DNA of 41,361 nt from JAGLTA01 sp034660735 (GCA_034660735.1 JAYEJQ010000056.1:1-41361); one strand, 5' to 3'; shown: positions 8,116-16,884, counted from the stretch's first letter. Numbers and translations: made by a program. Notes: a model not told the origin generated them from the letters alone.

Positions 8116-8163
8116 AATTAAATAATAATAAATATTATTTAATTTTTTTATTGAGCAAAGTAA

Positions 8164-9024
8164 ATGAAAATTTTAATTAATACTTTAGATATTAATATAA
8201 CTGGAATTTGTAATTACGCTTGTGAATATTGTTATGGAGAAAGTGATGATATTGATATGTCTGTTAAAATTTTTAAAAAGATTATTATACTTGGCAAAAT
8301 GTTAGGTGTTGATAATTTAGAATTTTGTGGCGGAGAGCCATTGTTGCATAAAAAATTTGTAGAATTTGTAAAAGAAGCAAAAAAAGCTAATTTTAAATTG
8401 ATACTTAGAACAAATGGTATCTTTATCAAAAAATATGAACAAGTAATTATTGATAATTTTGATTGGGTTGGAATTTCTTTAGATGGTCTTGAAAAAGAAA
8501 ATCATTTTATGAGAAAATGTTCTACTTTATCTTCAAAAGAAAAATTTGATTTACCTATAAATAATATTATTGAACTTAAATCAAAAAATCCATCTTTAAA
8601 AATAATTTTAAATAGTGTTGCGTCTTCGCTTAATTATAGGGAATTAGAAAAATTTTCTAAATATATATTAAAAAATCGTTTACCTATTCATAAATGGAAA
8701 ATATATCAATTTTTGGCAAACAATTATAGATCAATTGATTTTAGACAAAAATATTATTTATCAAATGAAAAATTTGCAAAACTAAAAATAATTTTAGATA
8801 CAAAAAAATTGAAGTCAAATTTAGGAGTTGATGTAATATTCAAAGAAGCTCATGAAAATAATTTAAGTTGTATTATAATTAAGTCAAAAGGAGATATATT
8901 TATAGGAGGCAAAAAAATAATAAATATTAATAAAAATAATTTAAATTTTATAATGAATAAAATTTTAAAAATTTCCGAACTAAATATAGTTATGAATAAT
9001 AAATTAATTACTTATTCTAAATAA
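8164..9024 (+). CDS. Radical SAM protein, viperin-like features
   Basis: Radical S-adenosylmethionine enzyme of 286 residues. The cluster motif CNYACEYC is at residues 16-23 (Cys16, Cys20, Cys23). The GGEP SAM-binding motif is at 56-59, and WVGISLDG near 101 corresponds to a later strand of the barrel. Residues 150-152 (NSV) and 178-183 (WKIYQF) resemble the NSV and WKVFQ landmarks of viperins, which make antiviral ddh-nucleotides. The overall length also fits. There is no SPASM cysteine cluster. A general MoaA/NifB-like radical SAM protein is the alternative. Codons are more AT-rich than in neighbouring housekeeping genes. The gene stands alone between tRNA genes and repeats, which suggests transfer. 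Confidence 0.85.
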   Translation: MKILINTLDINITGICNYACEYCYGESDDIDMSVKIFKKIIILGKMLGVDNLEFCGGEPLLHKKFVEFVKEAKKANFKLILRTNGIFIKKYEQVIIDNFDWVGISLDGLEKENHFMRKCSTLSSKEKFDLPINNIIELKSKNPSLKIILNSVASSLNYRELEKFSKYILKNRLPIHKWKIYQFLANNYRSIDFRQKYYLSNEKFAKLKIILDTKKLKSNLGVDVIFKEAHENNLSCIIIKSKGDIFIGGKKIININKNNLNFIMNKILKISELNIVMNNKLITYSK

Positions 9025-9127
9025 TTAGATATATTTTGCGAAAAAAATAATTTGTCAATCGGTTTCCAATATGAGGTGGACTAATACACTTTATTTACAA
9101 ATTAAAAATAAATTGCTATAATTAAAA

Positions 9128-9302
9128 TAGATTTACTGCATAATAAGTTGTGTGGCGAGATTTTTAGATTTTTAGGCAATTTTTAAAAATTTTATAAGTA
9201 TATTTCGTAGTCCTACAGAGGGCGTTGAAAAATTTGACCAAAATATATCTGTCCGCCTTTAGAGGAGAAATCGCAACAGTAAATTATTATGTAATAGTTC
9301 TA
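9128..9302. repeat. Type D element (MITE-like)
   Basis: Ends TAGATTTACTGCATAATAA and ATTATTATGTAATAGTTCTA are diverged inverted repeats of the type D family. The centre holds CGTAGTCCTACAGAGGGCG. This accounts for most of the 344-base gap between the radical SAM gene and the DksA gene; nothing else coding is visible there. Confidence 0.65.
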
Positions 9303-9368
9303 ACATACTTATAATTTCAGATCTGCATTTTATGTAATATTTTGCATTTTTGAATTTTTTTTAAATTT

Positions 9369-9767
9369 ATGAAAAAGAAAAAAACAATTTCTCATATAGA
9401 TAAAAAAATATTGGAGGAGATTAAAAAATCTTTAGAGGAGAGGCGCGACAAAATTAAAACTGAGTTGGATAAATTTACAAAAGAGGACAAATATGAACAC
9501 GAAAAACACAAGGCTATTTTTCCAGAATTCGGCGATAAAAATGATGAAAATGCTATTGAGATTGCCGCATTCACAGATAATCTTTCAATAGGGAAATCTT
9601 TGGAATATATACTTCGCGACATAGAAGACGCATTACAAAGGATTGAAAAAGGCGTTTATGGAATTTGTAAATATTGCCACGAGCCGATTTCACAAGAGAG
9701 ATTAAAAATCAGACCAGTGTCTTCAGCTTGCGTTAAATGCAAAAAAAAGATAAAAAGGGAAGAATAG
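9369..9767 (+). CDS. DksA/TraR-family zinc-finger protein
   Basis: 132 residues. An N-terminal coiled-coil-like charged region (about 8-95) is followed by a C4 zinc finger with Cys100, Cys103, Cys121 and Cys124 (CKYC ... CVKC), as in DksA/TraR/YteA proteins. Family members insert a coiled coil into the RNA polymerase secondary channel, or act as general stress factors. Whether this one binds polymerase cannot be seen. It is directly followed, without a gap, by a 33-residue membrane ORF whose ATG abuts the stop codon. Confidence 0.85.
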   Translation: MKKKKTISHIDKKILEEIKKSLEERRDKIKTELDKFTKEDKYEHEKHKAIFPEFGDKNDENAIEIAAFTDNLSIGKSLEYILRDIEDALQRIEKGVYGICKYCHEPISQERLKIRPVSSACVKCKKKIKREE

Positions 9768-9869
9768 ATGAATTTTATTAGAGTTTTACAGGGCGGCATT
9801 TCAACCGCTTTGTTTATTGCGGTTATGGTAATTTATAAGATTTGCGCGCGCAAGCCTATAAAAAAATAA
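9768..9869 (+). CDS. Small single-pass membrane protein, 33 residues
   Basis: The ATG immediately follows the DksA-family stop (TAG-ATG), a typical coupled arrangement. It encodes one hydrophobic helix (about residues 10-24, ISTALFIAVMVIYK) and a basic tail ending KPIKK. The last codons run through a miniature type D element (TTGCGCGCGCAAG), so the original C-terminus may have been altered by that insertion. No known family recognised. Confidence 0.45.
   Translation: MNFIRVLQGGISTALFIAVMVIYKICARKPIKK
9836..9858. repeat. Miniature type D element
   Basis: AAGATTTGCGCGCGCAAGCC is a near-perfect inverted repeat. It is almost identical to 12849-12870 and equals the two ends of a type D element joined without an interior. 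It lies at the junction of the 33-residue ORF and the M23 peptidase gene. Confidence 0.65.
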
Positions 9870-11263
9870 AATTTTATTATAATCATATCAAAATTTCTGT
9901 ACAAAAAATTATAGTTAAATTATTATTAGCAATAATTAAATTGCTGGCATTGATTAAGAATATTTTTGCCTCTATTTTTATTGTTACGATTTATAAAATT
10001 TTGAGCTTTTTATTTAAATTTTTATATAGATCTTGTGGAAGGTTTACTCTTATTAAGTCTTACAAAATTTATAGTTTTATAAAAAAGAATTTGCGGGATA
10101 ATTTTTTTCTGATAAAAAATAAGTTTTTACATATTTTTGGCAGCCGATATATTGTTCATTTTATTATTATAATTATTGCTGGATTAGTTATCACTTCTAA
10201 TACAAAAGCTAATGGAATAAAGGTTGGCGCGACTAAACTAATCGACAATAATTTAATAAGTAAATTAGTCAAAACAGGAGAATTCAAAGATAGCGAGCAG
10301 GTTAATGAATTAATAGAAGAGGATATTGAAATAACAAAGGTTGTAAAAAAAAGAATAGATTCGTATCTTTATGAAAAAAATGAGGCAGTTTCATATCGTC
10401 CGCGGTTAAATATAGCAGAAGAGAATAAAGACTATAATGCTTTATTACAGACAAGCGACACGATTTCAACGCCAAGTATTATAAATACTAAAAAAGCGCC
10501 GCGGCAAAGAACTAAAATTGAATATTACATTGTTCAAGACGGCGATACTGTATTTGATATTGCTAAAAAATATAATATAACAGCCAATACTATTATTTGG
10601 GAAAACAGCCTTAATCGCTATGGATTTATTAAACCCGGACAAAAATTAACGATTTTATCGACAACAGGCATAACATATAAAGTGAAAAAATACGACACAA
10701 TAGGCGGGATAGCTAAAAAATATAATATTAAAGAAAGCGATATAATTAAAGCTAATAATATTACAAGCGTTTCAACTCTACAAATAAATCAAAAATTAGT
10801 CATTCCTGGAGCAAGGCAAGTTTCATCGCCAGTTAGAGTCGCAGTTTCAACTATTTCCAGATATACCAAGTCAGCGGCAGTTAAAAAAACTTCCATTAAA
10901 AGTTCAACAAGGCTACTGTGGCCGGCAAGTTGTCGCGTGATTACCCAATATTATCATTGGGGGCATCATGGATTAGACATCGCGTGTAAGAAAGGAACTC
11001 CAATTTACGCGTCAGAAGATGGAGTTATAAGATCATCTGGTTGGGCGTCTGGTTATGGAAAACGGATTACGATTAATCATGGAAGCGGTATGCGGACTTT
11101 ATACGCGCATTTGACTAAAATTTATGTGAGCTCGGGTCAGGCTGTTAACAGGGGCGACACGATAGGACTAATGGGATCAACTGGATGGTCAACAGGACCG
11201 CATTTGCATTTTGAAGTTATTGCGAATGGCGTTAAAAAAAATCCGTTATCATATATAAAATAA
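9842..11263 (+). CDS. LysM-M23 peptidoglycan endopeptidase, membrane-anchored
   Basis: Cell-wall hydrolase that cuts peptidoglycan cross-links outside the membrane. 473 residues. Basic, hydrophobic N-terminus with helices near 20-60 and 103-118; two LysM domains (about 227-275 and 278-322) for glycan binding; M23 domain (about 370-471). Zinc ligands are visible as H-x-x-D (His376, Asp379) and HLH (His454, His456). The only available start is TTG at 9842, because an in-frame stop lies at 9836-9838. That start falls inside a miniature type D repeat and overlaps the previous ORF by 28 bases, so the true N-terminus is uncertain. Confidence 0.9.
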   Translation: MRAQAYKKIKFYYNHIKISVQKIIVKLLLAIIKLLALIKNIFASIFIVTIYKILSFLFKFLYRSCGRFTLIKSYKIYSFIKKNLRDNFFLIKNKFLHIFGSRYIVHFIIIIIAGLVITSNTKANGIKVGATKLIDNNLISKLVKTGEFKDSEQVNELIEEDIEITKVVKKRIDSYLYEKNEAVSYRPRLNIAEENKDYNALLQTSDTISTPSIINTKKAPRQRTKIEYYIVQDGDTVFDIAKKYNITANTIIWENSLNRYGFIKPGQKLTILSTTGITYKVKKYDTIGGIAKKYNIKESDIIKANNITSVSTLQINQKLVIPGARQVSSPVRVAVSTISRYTKSAAVKKTSIKSSTRLLWPASCRVITQYYHWGHHGLDIACKKGTPIYASEDGVIRSSGWASGYGKRITINHGSGMRTLYAHLTKIYVSSGQAVNRGDTIGLMGSTGWSTGPHLHFEVIANGVKKNPLSYIK

Positions 11264-11279
11264 CCGCAAAATTTATTAT

Positions 11280-11308
11280 TTGCCAATCGCATTATTTTTT
11301 TGTATAAT
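11280..11308 (+). promoter_or_regulatory. Sigma-70-type promoter
   Basis: TTGCCA (11280-11285), 17-base spacer, TATAAT (11303-11308), placed 44 bases before the next ATG. Confidence 0.75.
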
Positions 11309-11352
11309 ATACCAAAATGTTACCGAATTGGTTAGCAGTTACATCTTAAATT

Positions 11353-12510
11353 ATGAATTACAATAATAATCAAATTCATCCTTACAGAAAAATCGCCTTT
11401 AATTTTTTGTTTATTTCTGTTATTTTAGCAGTTTTAGTTATATATTTTGTATTTTATCAAGTTAAAGTTCATATCACTCCAGCGAAGGAAAAAATAGTTT
11501 CAACATTTTTAATTCAGGTTCAGGAGGACGGGGAAGAGATAATAAGCGAGGGGATTATCAACGGAACGATTGATGAAAAAGAAGCAGAAAGCGAAAGGGA
11601 ATTTTCCGCTTCAGCGGTTAAAGAAAAATTTTTTAGCCAAAACGGAAAAGTTTTTATCATAAACACTGCTGATTTTAATCAGCCGCTTGTCGTAAAAACA
11701 AGGCTGCTTACTGTTGATAATATTCTGTTTAAAATTAAAAATGGAGTTACAGTTCCAGCTGGAGGGGAAGTTGAAGTAGAAGTTTATCCAAGCGATAAAA
11801 ATTTTAACAACGTTATTAAACCATCAAAAATGACAATTCCAGGACTATCATCAAGTTTGCAAGAAAAAATTTACGCTGAAAATAGACAGGATTTAGGAGG
11901 AACAAAAGAAGTAAAAACACTCAGCCAAGAAGATATTGATATTGCTATAGAAACTTTATCAGAAGATTTATATAAACAAATCAAAAGCGAATTTGTTGCT
12001 GCTAATAGCAAGAAAATTAATTTTAATCTATTGGGCAAAATTCCTAAAATTAAAAATGTTGATTTAGAAGAGGTGGTTTTAACAAAAGTTGACAAAAATA
12101 TCGGAGATGAATGCGAAAAATTTAAACTGTTTTTAAAAGCAAAAGTTATGGATATATCTTTTGATGAAAATAAGATTGAAGAATTAGCAAATAAAAAAAT
12201 ATTAGATGACATTCCTGACGACAAAAAATTTATTAAATTAGACAAACGCGATTTTAATTATGTTGTTGAAAAGTATGATCTTAAGAAAAAAATAGCATAT
12301 ATTAAAGTTTATATTTCAGGCGAGATGGCTATTAGCGAAGAGAGCAAGAGATTAGATAAAAGCAAATTCGTCGGAATGTCGTTTATTGAATTAAAAAATT
12401 ATTTAAAGAAATTTCCATCAGTGGAGGATGTTGAAGTATCGTCCGTTGGAAGTTGGTTTAAAACAGTTCCAAATAATAAAAATAAAATTAAAATAATTAT
12501 AAAAAATTAA
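11353..12510 (+). CDS. Membrane-anchored protein with baseplate-J-like features
   Basis: 385 residues. Short cytoplasmic N-terminus, one membrane helix (about 13-36), then a large external domain rich in charged residues. The stretch VVKTRLLTVDNILFKIKNGV followed by TVPAGGEVEVEVYP (about 115-155) resembles the baseplate-J-like proteins that I recall as common in candidate-phyla-radiation genomes; the family assignment is from memory. Biological role unknown; an envelope structural role is a guess. It has its own promoter and is followed four bases later by a thioredoxin gene, which may act in the same transcript. Confidence 0.6.
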   Translation: MNYNNNQIHPYRKIAFNFLFISVILAVLVIYFVFYQVKVHITPAKEKIVSTFLIQVQEDGEEIISEGIINGTIDEKEAESEREFSASAVKEKFFSQNGKVFIINTADFNQPLVVKTRLLTVDNILFKIKNGVTVPAGGEVEVEVYPSDKNFNNVIKPSKMTIPGLSSSLQEKIYAENRQDLGGTKEVKTLSQEDIDIAIETLSEDLYKQIKSEFVAANSKKINFNLLGKIPKIKNVDLEEVVLTKVDKNIGDECEKFKLFLKAKVMDISFDENKIEELANKKILDDIPDDKKFIKLDKRDFNYVVEKYDLKKKIAYIKVYISGEMAISEESKRLDKSKFVGMSFIELKNYLKKFPSVEDVEVSSVGSWFKTVPNNKNKIKIIIKN

Positions 12511-12514
12511 AATT

Positions 12515-12838
12515 ATGACACAACATTTTAATGAAAAAAATTTTAACGAAGAAGTTATTAAAGCATCTAACAGCAAACCAGTTTTGGTTGATTTTTTCGC
12601 AAGCTGGTGCGGACCGTGCCAGGCACAGTCGCCGACTATTGACGAATTAGCGGAAAGTTTTAAAGAAAAAGCGGTCATTGGCAAACTTGATGTTGGCGAA
12701 TTTAAACAGATAGCCGCCGATTATGGCGTAATGAGCATACCAGCGATTATGATTTTTAAAAACGAAAAAGTCGTTGAAAATTTTGTCGGGCTTCAAACTA
12801 AAGAAATATTAGAAAACGCAGTTAATAAGTATCTGTAA
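12515..12838 (+). CDS. trxA: Thioredoxin
   Basis: Cytoplasmic thiol-disulfide reductant. 107 residues, the usual thioredoxin length. Active site WCGPC at residues 31-35, preceded by the VLVDFFA strand. The cis-proline segment SIPAIMIFK is near 73-81 and the GLQTKEIL helix lies at the end. Starts four bases after the preceding gene. No thioredoxin reductase is in the window. Confidence 0.95.
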   Translation: MTQHFNEKNFNEEVIKASNSKPVLVDFFASWCGPCQAQSPTIDELAESFKEKAVIGKLDVGEFKQIAADYGVMSIPAIMIFKNEKVVENFVGLQTKEILENAVNKYL

Positions 12839-12848
12839 ATTTGACTAT

Positions 12849-12870
12849 TAGATTTGCGCGCGCAAGTCTA
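12849..12870. repeat. Miniature type D element
   Basis: A 22-base inverted repeat with ends TAGATTTG and CAAGTCTA around a CGCGCG centre, ten bases after the thioredoxin stop. It is the shortest form of the type D family. The rest of the 12839-13054 gap shows no gene. Confidence 0.7.
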
Positions 12871-13054
12871 TTCAATATCGTAGATAATATAATATAGACA
12901 ATTATTCAATACAGTAATTTTTCTTTTTTACTCCACCAAAATTTTTGTTTTTCATTTCTTTTATATTACAATAAGGAAGAAAGGCAAAAACTTCAGATAT
13001 ATAGGAACGTTAAATGAAATTTTTATAAACAAACTTTTATATACAAAGTAATTT

Positions 13055-13573
13055 ATGTCTTATATTATGGAGAATTTGCTTTTAATAATTGATATGCAAG
13101 AAGGATTTAGATACCAAGAATCTGAAAAGATATTGCCAAATCTCATGAAACTAAAAGAATCATTCAATGGAAAAATAGTTTTTTCAAAATTTATTAATAA
13201 TAAAGATTCATTATTTGAAAAACAATTAGATTGGACTAAATTTCAAAATAGTAACGATCAAAAACTATTTTCCGAATTACAAGCATCAAACAATATCGAA
13301 ATTCAACATAGTACTTATACTGTGTTAAATGATGAATTAAGGAATTTTATCAAATCAAATAATATTACAAAAGTTTATCTTACGGGAATTTATACTGATG
13401 TTTGCATAGTTAAAACTGCTATGGATTTATTTGATTATAATATTGAAACTTTTGTAATTGAAGATACTTGTAATTCTTTGCATGGGAAAAATAATCATGA
13501 TTCGGCAATTGATAGTCTAAAACATATTCTTGGTAAAAAGCAAATTCTCTTGACTGATGATGTTTGTTTGTAG
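13055..13573 (+). CDS. Isochorismatase-fold (cysteine hydrolase) family protein
   Basis: 172 residues with the cysteine-hydrolase fold shared by nicotinamidase, isochorismatase and related amidases. The first catalytic region IIDMQEGF has Asp13, and the nucleophile region LTGIYTDVC has Cys117. The usual catalytic lysine before the central strand is not evident: the sequence there reads IEIQHSTYT (81-89), so substrate and activity are uncertain. ATGs at 13055 and 13067 are both possible. Inverted copies of AATAAGGAAG lie on either side (about 12972 and 13582), hinting at insertion as a unit. Confidence 0.8.
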   Translation: MSYIMENLLLIIDMQEGFRYQESEKILPNLMKLKESFNGKIVFSKFINNKDSLFEKQLDWTKFQNSNDQKLFSELQASNNIEIQHSTYTVLNDELRNFIKSNNITKVYLTGIYTDVCIVKTAMDLFDYNIETFVIEDTCNSLHGKNNHDSAIDSLKHILGKKQILLTDDVCL

Positions 13574-13639
13574 AAACTCTCCTTCCTTATTGGTTAGCAG
13601 TTACAACTTATAATATTAAAAAATATTTAATAAAATTTT

Positions 13640-15091
13640 ATGGAATTTGAATTATTGGACAAAAAAATAGATGAGATTTTCGCGGATTGCGAAGTTGTTT
13701 TCGCGGTTGACAAAAACTTAAAGCATAAATGGATAAAAGATTTGGAATATTTAAAGATGTTAAACTTTAAAGCGGATGCGGAAGAGGCGGTTTTTATCCC
13801 AGACAGAAAAAAGTTATATATTGCTATTGATTCAATGGAACACGATAGCATACGAATTGCTTGCGCTCAAGCAATTAAAATTTTAAAAAAAACTAATTTT
13901 CAATCAGTGAAGATAGGGCTTTACGTCGGAGAAGAATTTAAGGCGGATAATATTAGAGCGATATCAGAGGGGTTTATTTTAGGCGAATATATTTTTGATA
14001 AATTCAGATCAAAAAAAATTAAAAACCCTATAAAAAAAATAATTATTTCATCTGAAGAATACAGCGGAAAATCAGTTGCGGCGAAAATTGCCAAAGAAGA
14101 ATTAAAAACAGGACGAATTTTAGCTAACGCGGTAAATTTTACAAGAGAGATCGCAAATCAGCCGCCAGACGAAATGACGCCGATTCAGATGAGCGAAACA
14201 GCCAAAAAATTAGCCGAAGAGAATAATTTACAATGCGAGATTTACGATGAGAAGTTTTTATTGAAAAATAAAATGAACGTTTTTTTGGCAGTCGGACGTG
14301 GAAGTATAAATCCGTCGCGGCTTATTCATTTAATTTATAAACCGAAAAACGCGAAAAAAAGAATTGCGATTGTCGGCAAAGGAGTTACTTATGACAGTGG
14401 GGGATTAAGCCTAAAGCCGGCTAATTCTATGATAACGATGAAGTCCGACAAAAGCGGAGCGGCGGCAATTTTAGGCACTATGCTTGCTGTTAAAAAATTA
14501 GAGTTACCGATTGAGATTCACGGAATTATCGGCGCTGTTGAAAATATGATCGGCGGAAACGCTTATAAGCCAGACGATATTTTAACTGCTAAAAATGGAA
14601 AAACCATTGAAGTTAAAAATACTGATGCCGAAGGCAGGCTTGTTTTAGCGGATTGCTTGTGCTACGCACAAGAATTTAAGCCAGATTATATTTTAGATTT
14701 TGCCACCTTGACTGGCGCGTGCGTTGTAGCGCTTGGAGAATATACTGTCGGCGTGATGGGATTTAACGCAAAATTAAAAAAAGATATTATGCAAGCGGCA
14801 GATGATAGCGGAGAATTATCAGCCGAGTTGCCGTTTAATAAATATTTGCCAAAATTATTAAAAAGCGAAATCGCCGATATCAACAATTTAAGTTCTTCTA
14901 ATTATGGCGGAGCGATTACCGCTGGACTTTTTTTAAGCGAATTTATCAAGAAAGAAAACAGAGAAAAGTGGGCGCATTTGGATATTGCGGGACCTGCTTA
15001 TGCTGAAAAAGAATGGGGATGTAACCCTTACGGAGCAAGCGGCGCAGGCGTAAAAATGGCAACAAGATGGACAATGAATTTATTGAAATAA
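13640..15091 (+). CDS. pepA: Leucyl aminopeptidase (M17 family)
   Basis: Cytosolic di-metal aminopeptidase that removes N-terminal residues from peptides. 483 residues, normal for M17. Metal and catalytic residues are visible: Lys247 and Asp252 (KGVTYDSGG), Asp270 (KSDKSG) and the signature NTDAEGR at 327-333 with Asp329, Glu331 and Arg333. The N-terminal macro-like domain covers about 1-160. In an organism with few biosynthetic genes it would supply amino acids from peptides, possibly those taken up by the OppA-like system. Confidence 0.96.
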   Translation: MEFELLDKKIDEIFADCEVVFAVDKNLKHKWIKDLEYLKMLNFKADAEEAVFIPDRKKLYIAIDSMEHDSIRIACAQAIKILKKTNFQSVKIGLYVGEEFKADNIRAISEGFILGEYIFDKFRSKKIKNPIKKIIISSEEYSGKSVAAKIAKEELKTGRILANAVNFTREIANQPPDEMTPIQMSETAKKLAEENNLQCEIYDEKFLLKNKMNVFLAVGRGSINPSRLIHLIYKPKNAKKRIAIVGKGVTYDSGGLSLKPANSMITMKSDKSGAAAILGTMLAVKKLELPIEIHGIIGAVENMIGGNAYKPDDILTAKNGKTIEVKNTDAEGRLVLADCLCYAQEFKPDYILDFATLTGACVVALGEYTVGVMGFNAKLKKDIMQAADDSGELSAELPFNKYLPKLLKSEIADINNLSSSNYGGAITAGLFLSEFIKKENREKWAHLDIAGPAYAEKEWGCNPYGASGAGVKMATRWTMNLLK

Positions 15092-15124
15092 TTATCTATG
15101 TTTTTTTTGGTGAATATAAAAAAA

Positions 15125-15152
15125 TTGACAGAAATTATTGATTGTTTATAAT
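15125..15152 (+). promoter_or_regulatory. Sigma-70-type promoter of leuDB
   Basis: TTGACA (15125-15130), 16-base spacer, TATAAT (15147-15152). It shows that an upstream in-frame ATG at 15142 lies within the promoter, so leuD starts at 15175. Confidence 0.85.
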
Positions 15153-15174
15153 AAAAATAAAAAACAATAAAAAT

Positions 15175-15645
15175 ATGAAAGCAAAAATACATTTTTACAA
15201 ACGGGATAATATAAATACAGACGAAATTATTCCAGCGCGGTATTTGAATTGCGACAATGAGGCTGAATTAGCAAAACATGCGATGGAGGATATTGACAAA
15301 GATTTTACGCAAAATGTCCAGCAAGGAGATTTTATTATTGCGGGAAAAGATTTTGGATGTGGATCTTCGCGCGAGCACGCTATTTGGGCGCTTCGCGGAG
15401 CAGGCGTAAAAGGCATAATTGCTAAATCTTTTGCGCGAATTTTTTATCGCAATGCGATTAATAACGGTTTTTTAGCAATTGAATGCTCGGAATTAAACGA
15501 TGATTTAAAAACAGGCGATGAGATAGAAGTAAACTTAGAACAAGGATTTTTTACTGTTAACGATAAAAAATACAATTTTTCGCCAATTCCAGAATTTGTG
15601 AAAAAGATTATGGATAAAAAGGGATTGTTAAATACTATTGAATAA
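15175..15645 (+). CDS. leuD: 3-isopropylmalate dehydratase small subunit
   Basis: Small (swivel) subunit of isopropylmalate isomerase, which converts 2- to 3-isopropylmalate in leucine synthesis; homoaconitase is a related alternative. 156 residues from this start, matching the short archaeal-type subunits. Signatures: NINTDEIIPARYLN near the N-terminus, and the substrate-binding loop GCGSSREHA followed by AKSFARIFYRNAINNG. The iron-sulfur large subunit (leuC) is not in the window. Followed 46 bases later by leuB, presumably in one transcript. Confidence 0.92.
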   Translation: MKAKIHFYKRDNINTDEIIPARYLNCDNEAELAKHAMEDIDKDFTQNVQQGDFIIAGKDFGCGSSREHAIWALRGAGVKGIIAKSFARIFYRNAINNGFLAIECSELNDDLKTGDEIEVNLEQGFFTVNDKKYNFSPIPEFVKKIMDKKGLLNTIE

Positions 15646-15691
15646 AATTTATTTTTTAACAAGTGGTAAAAATTAAATTAATTAACATTTT

Positions 15692-16756
15692 ATGGACAAA
15701 AAAATTTGCGTTATCAATGGTGATGGCATTGGTCCTGAAGTTATGGCTGAAGCCATTAAAGTTTTAAATAATATAGCTAAAAAATACGGACATAATTTTC
15801 AGTATGTTGAAGCGCTGGCTGGCGGAGTCGCATGGGATGAATGCGGAGAGCATCTTCCAGAGAAAACTTTAGAGATTGCCAATGACAGCGATGCGATTCT
15901 GTTCGGATCAATAGGAGGACCTGTTTCAGACCAAGATAAGCCAAAATGGAAAGATTGTGAGAAGAACGCTCTATTGGCAATGAGAAAATATTTTGACCTT
16001 TTTACTAATCTACGTCCATCAACTGTCTTTAAGCCTTTAAAAAATATTTCAGTGCTTAAGCCAGAACTCGTCGGAAACGGTTTTGACATTCTAATTATAC
16101 GCGAGCTCACAGGAGGCATCTATTTTGGCGGACATAAGACCAAAAATGGCGTTGCTGAGGATATTATGAAATATTCCGAAGCAGAAGTTAGACGCGTCGC
16201 GAAAGTAGCATTTGAAGCGGCAATGAAAAGAAAAAAGTTTTTAATCTCCGTTGATAAAGCTAATATTTTAGATTGCTCTGTGCTTTGGAGAAAAGTAGTA
16301 AACGAAGTTGCCGAAGATTATCCGCAAGTTAAACTCCAGCATATGTATGTTGATAACGCGGCAATGCAGCTTGTTAAAAATCCGCAAGAATTTGATGTGA
16401 TTGTCACAGGAAATATGTTTGGAGATATTTTATCAGACCTATCTTCAACTTTCGCGGGATCGCTTGGGTTGCTTGCGTCAGCGTCTTTAAATGAATCTAA
16501 TTTTGGAATGTATGAACCGAGCGGAGGGTCGGCTCCTGATATTGCTGGGAAAGGAATCGCGAATCCTATCGCGCAAATTCTTTCAGTGGCAATGATGCTG
16601 AAATATTCGTTTGGATTAGAAAAAGAATCAGATAATATTGAGCAGGCGGTAATTAAAATTTTAGAACAAGATTATCGCACAGGAGATATTTGGGAGCAAG
16701 GATGCCAAAAAATAGGGACAAAACAGATGGGTGATAAAATCTGCGGGAATATATAG
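15692..16756 (+). CDS. leuB: 3-isopropylmalate dehydrogenase
   Basis: NAD-dependent oxidative decarboxylation of 3-isopropylmalate in leucine synthesis. 354 residues, the normal length. Features: GDGIGPEVM near residue 10, the IRELTGGIYFG loop (about 137-147), the catalytic Lys in SVDKANIL, the Asp pair in TGNMFGDILSDLSS, and the NAD-binding EPSGGSAPDIAGKG near 268. The arginine and loop pattern favours LeuB over isocitrate dehydrogenase. It is the last gene of the plus-strand run before a strong terminator. Confidence 0.95.
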   Translation: MDKKICVINGDGIGPEVMAEAIKVLNNIAKKYGHNFQYVEALAGGVAWDECGEHLPEKTLEIANDSDAILFGSIGGPVSDQDKPKWKDCEKNALLAMRKYFDLFTNLRPSTVFKPLKNISVLKPELVGNGFDILIIRELTGGIYFGGHKTKNGVAEDIMKYSEAEVRRVAKVAFEAAMKRKKFLISVDKANILDCSVLWRKVVNEVAEDYPQVKLQHMYVDNAAMQLVKNPQEFDVIVTGNMFGDILSDLSSTFAGSLGLLASASLNESNFGMYEPSGGSAPDIAGKGIANPIAQILSVAMMLKYSFGLEKESDNIEQAVIKILEQDYRTGDIWEQGCQKIGTKQMGDKICGNI

Positions 16757-16817
16757 AATCATTTTAACACAATAACATAATAACATTTAAACATTATAAT
16801 CATACTAAGAAAAACAG

Positions 16818-16862
16818 ACACGGCTTTTGCAATATTGCAAAAGCCGTGTTTTATTTTTAATA
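16818..16862. terminator. Bidirectional terminator between leuB and asd
   Basis: A perfect 32-base palindrome (16818-16849; half-site ACACGGCTTTTGCAAT) followed by TTTTATTTTT on the plus strand. Toward asd, the minus strand also runs into T-rich sequence. It separates the convergent leuB and asd genes. Confidence 0.88.
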
Positions 16863-16884
16863 TATTTAAATATTTTACAAATTA

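Noticed and set aside
15142..15174. Earlier ATG for leuD at 15142
   Set aside because: It falls within the -10 region of a consensus promoter, and the added residues are not part of the family.
16818..16849. Perfect 32-base palindrome considered as an operator or recombination site
   Set aside because: Position between convergent genes with a T-run directly after it fits a bidirectional terminator better.
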